A model generated the notes under the pieces. It was given only the letters and a program-made list of their open reading frames with translations, was not told the origin of the DNA and did no database searches. A stretch of 23,512 bases of DNA from Ophiothrix spiculata (lineage: Eukaryota; Echinodermata; Ophiuroidea; Amphilepidida; Ophiotrichidae): NCBI GenBank assembly GCA_000969725.1, contig JXSR01S034324.1; one strand, 5' to 3'. Below are positions 17,908 to 23,512 of this stretch, piece after piece. The translations under genes and the position numbers were made by a program. The first letter of the stretch is position 1; the number at the start of each line of letters is the position of its first letter.

Positions 17908-20900
17908 TTTTTTCCTAGGTTTTTGTTTGTCTTGGTGAAATATCGCATAATTACTTTATACTAATCAGATTTTGAACATGTAATGCCATCATTTTCTTTA
18001 CGATCAAAATAATGATAGCATGATACTTAATAAAATGCTCAAAAAGTGTCTAATTGCTACTTCTACGAACAGATCCAATTGTATACCTAACGAGATTTAT
18101 ATTTTATTTTATTTCTTATTATCTACAAAAAGTAATTTTATTATAAAGACTATCAGGTAATAGAGAAATCAACTTCCAACTTGAAAATCAAAGAAGTATA
18201 ACATATTTTATACCTTTTTACCCGACCTATAAGAGATAGATTTTAAAATGCTAAGTACATGAAAAATTACGATAATAGATTTGCTTATTTTAATTAACCT
18301 ATGTAATTTCCCCCCCCCCCTAATTTTGTAGATACTACAGTTGCCAAGAATATCACCTTTCGATAGCAGAATTGTAAAGCAAAATATTTGACACTGAAAA
18401 TTGTTTTAAAAGATTTGTTTTTTAGGTAGCTTTTTGGTGTATTAAAATGCTTCCTGTAACCCTGGAAGAACTTTTGAATTAAAAAGCATGTTAACATTGG
18501 ATTACTACATCGGTGTAAACACTGCATCACTAATTACTTTACAAATGTTAATTAAAAAATGTCAAATTAGCTATCTAGGCCAAAAAGTCACGTGTACTTT
18601 TATTATTACATCAGGGTACATGTTACAATAATTTGTTCTGTTATTATAATTAACAGAAAATATATATCACATTATTGCTGATGTTATACATATTTTTATA
18701 TGTTAAATACCAGTGCTTGGTGTATTATTCTATGACATGAACTCTCAGATATCACAGTTATACAACATTTAAGTAGAGGTACAATATAACAAAATTGCAT
18801 CAAATAATTATCTAAATTTAAAAACAATCGTACATAAGAAAACTTTTTTATTTTATTGTTGAATTGTGTCGTATATTTTTCATTCCATTCATGTTGATCT
18901 GTCCTATATTAAATGTTTTAGAAATGAAACAATAATAATATTGTTACATTAAGTTTGCATTAGGTTCCATTGATTAGATATGGATACTTTTCATTTCTAT
19001 ATGTTATCTAAAAACACACATTTTATGATACATTTTGCTGCAGGTTCAGGATGTCTATGTCCTATCATTCGTTGTAATGGTGGCTATGACCGACTACTTA
19101 TTATGTTGATTGATGCATCTCTCTAGCTAGTACAGCGTCCACTCCAGGGTCGACTGTTTTTCCGTTTGAATTAAACATACGATCAAACAAAGTATTCCTT
19201 CAAGAATGAAATGTTATTCTTGCGTCTTAGATACATAAAAGCTCGGACAGAGCTTGGCGATGCAATTCGATTCATGCATTATACACTTGCTTCAAGTTAA
19301 TTTACATATTAGAGGCATCTTTGTCAGCTGTGTCCGTGCACCTCTTAAGATTACAATGTAAATGTCTTGAAATTTGATAGTGAAATTCTTATCTTTTTTT
19401 TAAAAAAATTTTGTAATGAACATTTTCCCCTTGTGATATCTTAGTACTACAAAACAATCACAGTTATCAACTACATCAATAAACTATCGTAGTTTATGAA
19501 GACAATTTCCCGCCAAGATAGAAAGGTCGTGTAAATTAAATTGAAGTGATTTCGAATACAAACACAATTTTGCCAAAGTTTTAACAAAATCAAAACAAGT
19601 TCGGAGACGTATATATGCTGCATTTTCATTTCTTTAATGCACTGTGTTTACTTGACATTTGAGGCAGTGTCGTCAAAATGGATTTGCATAGTTCGACCTC
19701 TTAAAGAAGGAACAGCTATCGGACACATTGTTTTTATTTCTTTTAAAATACGATTTTCGAGATCACGAGGCGTAAAATGAAAAAAAAAAAAACCAAATTT
19801 TCTCAAATTTAACCAAAGTTAAAAATTAAACAAAATTAAACTAACCTTTGCCAGGGTAGATTAATAACACAGTAACATTGAATACAATTTTCTAAAATCA
19901 TAAATTCGACATAAGTATCGGAGGGATATGGTTAAACTTTGGAGGTTTTTTTTTAAACTTATGTATGTATGTTGGTATTTTGATATTTGTATTTCAAAAA
20001 ATTACGATTCAATTCAATAGTAAATTTTTATTTCTTATAATGCAAAGATATATATACTTTCTTACATGCTAACTAGATCTTCAACTTGATGTTATTGCTT
20101 TGCCTCCGACTTACCAAATGTATTTCTATATCATTTCCTCGTCTTTCAACCTAATATACTACTTCAGAAATCTGCTTTTACTTGACTATATTTTGTACAT
20201 AATATCACTGCATCATTCACCCAAAGAGAATAGCATTGATTTTATCTTCCCTATAATGGCAAAATGACGACAGCTATAGCAATCACAGATCTGTGCCATT
20301 CACATAATATGTTTCGTGTTACATGAAAATGCTTTTAGTTGGGGTGAGTCAACTTTGCTTCTATTACAGCAGTGGTGCTGTGTGAATGTTAATTGTCCTC
20401 GGAGCGATCACTATATGAGATGATATTTTCTTTGCTTTAGATATTTAATCAAAGTCGATATTATTTAGAACAGCATGCGATGTTACTTCTAAATACTTGA
20501 ATATTCTCTATCAGTATATGAATATCATCATGAATATGACATAAATAAAGTTAGTCTAGAATATTAAATGTTATTAGCAAAACCGATTTTGGAACATAGT
20601 CCGGTTTTTTAAATTTTAGTTTTCACTGTCATATGAAAGATCACCACTTAAGATGTTTCAATTTTAAATTTCAGTTAAATTGCAACAGCCGTTTTGATTT
20701 TATGAGCAATTTTGTTTATTCCACTTGCCTATACTTCACTGTGTGAGTAATTTTATGGTTACCATTATTTAACACATTTTCACTTATATCTCCAAAGCGC
20801 TACACGTTTCAGCCGTAAATTTCACATGGTTAATGAAAAGAAATATGAGCAATATTTTGGTACCAAAATCTCAGAAAGAAAAAATGCTGACCCAATTGAA

Positions 20901-21739
20901 GTTGATTATCCATACATTTGGGAAATAAATATTAATTAATATAAATGCAGATATATATATAATCGTACTACGCCATGTCATGTAATTTTATAAACTTATT
21001 CGTATTTAAAGCATTTAACTTGACTATACAACGTTTGCTATGTTCAAACGTTTAAAGTGGTGATTGCAATAAACGCGTTACCTACCCACCATTTTGCTAC
21101 CTACTTGTTATGGTATTAGATTAGAGATTTGACAATATTCACTAGCTCACTGTACTTTATAAAATTGGGTATAACATGTAATGAATCACACCAAACCAAT
21201 CCAAAATTCATGTGCATATAGATAAATCATAGTAATCATTTCTGATACTAGGTTTGCTTCAAAGGAGACACATTGGCAAAGTACTATATTGTCCCATTTT
21301 TGTAGCCCCCTACCAACCAAGTCTTAAAGTCAGAAGTTGCTGCAGTGTGTTCTTGAACATATATGGACCTACATTTGATTTTTTAAAAGAAGGATACAAC
21401 ATTAATTTAATAACAAAAGCGTTAGAGCTCAATAACATTAATAAGTGCAATGACTTGTTACAATTTTAAATACGACAGACCCCACGTTACCCCATCTTTT
21501 AAAGAATTAATACATTTTATGCTCATATACTCATTACACTTCTATTCTAATAAGTCAAAAAAGCATTTTACCAAAACTAGTTTCAAGTATTTTTGGTGCT
21601 TTTAAGATTTTAATTATCCCCACTCTTTCACTTTATTTTGTTCATCATTGTGTCATCCTCGTGTTGGTTGTTAGTCTTCACAAAACTGTGTATTTCCTAT
21701 AATTTAAAAGAAGCATTCATACCTAACTGATTAATATCC
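17908..21739. other. AT-rich gene-free stretch
   Basis: No supported gene in 3.8 kb. It holds an 11-C run at 18310-18320, an A13 run near 19779, and a fragment at about 21068-21112 related to the interior of MITE-like member 2 (separate entry). The phrase GTGTGAATGTTAATT near 20380 also occurs in the 1.3-kb duplication, and nearby sequence hints at a third, heavily decayed copy. A 78-codon minus-strand frame at 18294-18530 and a 71-codon TTG-started frame at 21254-21469 have no recognisable domain. Confidence 0.5.
21068..21112 (+). repeat. Fragment related to MITE interior block
   Basis: ACCTACCCACCATTTTGCTA followed by CCTACTTGTTA aligns with ATCTACCCATCCTTTTGCTA and CCAACTCGTTC in MITE-like member 2 (about 17591-17621). 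Roughly 31 of 45 positions agree over the wider alignment. No inverted ends lie around it, so it is an isolated fragment. Confidence 0.45.
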
Positions 21740-23051
21740 CCTATAAATTTGATTATTGAACAATTGCTGCAACTAAACATTAAGATAAACAGCTTAATTT
21801 TGCTACTTCCTACCTGGTAACAATATATTTGTTAGCAAATAAAAACAAAACCTGAAATTCAACATTAATTTTTGTATTAAGTTTACTTACTGATTATTTC
21901 AAAATTAGAATATTTTTGTTTCTGTACTTGAAGTTAATAATGTTAGATATCGTGTACTCAATGTTGTTTCATGTACAAATAATTATGTCACTACACGTTC
22001 GTTGCAATATTTCCACCACGTTCATTACCAACATTAATCATTCAATACTTTCAATTACATAATTACGACAACTAATGCATTATGCGATTTGTACAACTCT
22101 CACAAAAATACTATTACTTTTTGTTGAGCAATGATGAAATTTGAATGTTAATTATTTTCTTCACACTTAAAATGCCTCATCATAAAAAGGTGACAATTTA
22201 GCATCATTTTTCATTACATGTTCATAACAATGTTGGTTACGTGCATGAATAAAATTATTTATTATTGACATTTTTCTTGTTATTTCACGTAACCGTCTGA
22301 CCTTTTTGGTTAAATCTGAAGTAAAAGAAATAATCAATATCAGCATTATAATGCACGAATGGTCTGCGCATTACAAACAACCATTGCATTCTCCATTATA
22401 GCATAGAAACTACCGATATGATATTGAGCATTTGCGACACCGTTGAGTTTACGTGGGTTAAATTTCTTTTTGTTTGTCAGTATCGTGTACGATTGCACCA
22501 TGTATTAATTCTTTATTGTTTACGTTTTTGTAGTCTTTACGCCAAATTACCCAATTTTACATATATTTCTTTTAAGCACGTAAATTATAAATTACCTTAA
22601 CAATTATTTGAAGAAATTAAATCTTAAGCTTCATTAAAATGATAAGCTTATGATACAGTCTTATTTTCCACTACAGATGTGTGACTTATAAAATATTAAG
22701 CCAGGGATATGCTGAGAGTAACACGTTTTTCTTGAAATAAAAGATTTGCATGTCACGGTCACGCAATTTGACACAATTGTGACACATTGTTTGTAACATA
22801 AGCGAGAGGTTATCATACATCTATATACTAATATATTAGTGGCACTGCTTATCAACAGAATCAAGAATTAACCTGTTAAGATACACCCGAGGCTACAGAC
22901 ATAGAATATAGAAGAGTTGCTTAAACCGGACTTTAAATTAAAGCCTATATAAACAACTTTTTATGATAGCTATTCAACCAGCGGAAAATACAGTTTACAT
23001 GTATATGCAGTTTATATGATTAAATTTTACCTTAAGATATAAAGATTCAAA
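21740..23051 (+). repeat. 1.3-kb diverged dispersed duplication, copy 2
   Basis: Collinear with 10460-11711 (blocks listed in that entry). Matching blocks here include TTTTGCTACTTC (21797), TAATTACGACAACT (22060), GAATGTTAATTA (22143), CATTGCATTCTCCA (22382), GTCACGGTCACG (22753), AACAGAATCAAGAATTA (22854) and GGCTACAGACATAGAAT (22892). The match stops at GATTCAAA (23044-23051), where the C-rich interspersed repeat begins. Frames of 60-67 codons within it are not shared by copy 1. Confidence 0.7.
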
Positions 23052-23512
23052 ATAACCCTCGTCTACTAAGACTATTTTTTGTAACACGTCTACCCAAGGG
23101 TGGTTGTTGCAACCCCCCCCCCTCCCAATTTTTTTTAGAACGGAACCCCCTATCAACTTGGTGATACTATCAATAGATAGGTTTGGTCCTCCCGTATCAA
23201 ACGATACCAAGGTCTTAAAAATCATGACATTATAAAGTTCGTATGGATCGAAATATCGGAATTTTGGCAAAAGTTGCCACCAAAATCAACATTTTGCTAT
23301 AAAAGTTCTAAACAACGAATTTGTGTCGGTTTGTTTTCTTTTTTTTTTCTTTGCTAATAAAGAAGGGAAATGGTAATTCTAAATACCTTGCAAGTTTCAG
23401 TTTCATACAATGGATATATTTTTCAAAATGGCGATTTAAAATTTTCCGGGGCCTCACCCCCCCCTTACACCCGATCTTTGACGGCCTACCCTAACCCCAC
23501 CTTAGGTGGTAC
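23052..23512. repeat. Interspersed repeat with C/G runs, copy 2 (cut by window end)
   Basis: Follows copy 1 (14819-15310) block by block and is truncated at the window end after CCCCACCTTAGGTGGTAC. A 91-codon minus-strand frame (22995-23270) reads through its left part. The corresponding frame in copy 1 has a stop after IGGSVPKY and changes phase at the G run, so the frame is not maintained. Relative to copy 1 it has an insertion of roughly 60-100 bases around 23180-23330, and its homopolymer runs are shorter. Confidence 0.8.

Noticed and set aside
19039-19130. Possible exon after TTTTGCTGCAG acceptor-like sequence
   Set aside because: The frames after the AG close within about 10-30 codons, the pyrimidine tract is weak, and no matching donor or neighbouring exon was found.
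22995-23270. 91-codon minus-strand frame at the window's right end
   Set aside because: It joins sequence from the old duplication with the inserted C-rich repeat. The matching frame in repeat copy 1 is broken by a stop and a phase change.

Overview
This window looks like non-coding DNA from a large animal genome. It is strongly AT-rich (by eye about one third GC) and full of stop codons in all six frames. It contains microsatellites, homopolymer runs, fold-back elements and a 50-base run of N that marks a scaffold gap. I find no bacterial gene layout, no ribosome-binding-site/ORF series, no rRNA and no CRISPR array. A heterozygous invertebrate, perhaps a bivalve mollusc, would fit the repeat style and the allele-like duplicate beside the gap, but that assignment is inference. 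I call no protein-coding gene: the longest ATG/TTG/GTG-started frames are about 60-105 codons, none shows a recognisable domain, and several are by-products of repeats.

Layout, left to right. 1-500: a poly-G run and a degenerate tandem array of about 100-bp units, the last carrying an AGGTCAaAGGTCA (DR1) motif. 888-940: a dispersed repeat with a relative near 7.93 kb. 1780-2095: a nest of inverted repeats (13-bp hairpin, 47-bp terminal inverted repeats, and an interleaved second pair). 2685-3046: a long inverted repeat with about 148-bp arms. 3560-3730: a CpG-dense patch with a diverged direct repeat beside it. 4327-4581: a fold-back element carrying a tRNA-Thr-like sequence on the minus strand, with intact A and B boxes. 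5551-5667: cryptic GTT/GCT repeat. 6125-6622: two nearly identical 62-bp direct repeats. 7.9-12.4 kb: AT-rich DNA including the first copy of a 1.3-kb diverged dispersed duplication.

12461-13855: two copies of a 650-690 bp segment on either side of the N gap, most likely two haplotypes or unmerged contig ends rather than a real tandem duplication. 14274-14359: a 43-bp tandem duplication. 14819-15310 and 23052-23512: two copies of an interspersed repeat with long C/G runs, the second cut by the window end. 16198-16609 and 17433-17843: two members of one MITE-like family (412 and 411 bp) with inverted ends and 4-bp target-site duplications. About 21740-23051: the second copy of the 1.3-kb duplication, interrupted at its right end by the C-rich repeat, which gives an insertion order.

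The window therefore holds interacting repeats rather than cooperating genes: transposon-like insertions, fold-backs and an old duplication. The strongest candidates for something beyond ordinary decay are the long inverted repeat (a possible dsRNA source), the tRNA-like fold-back (a possible Pol III unit) and the MITE pair.
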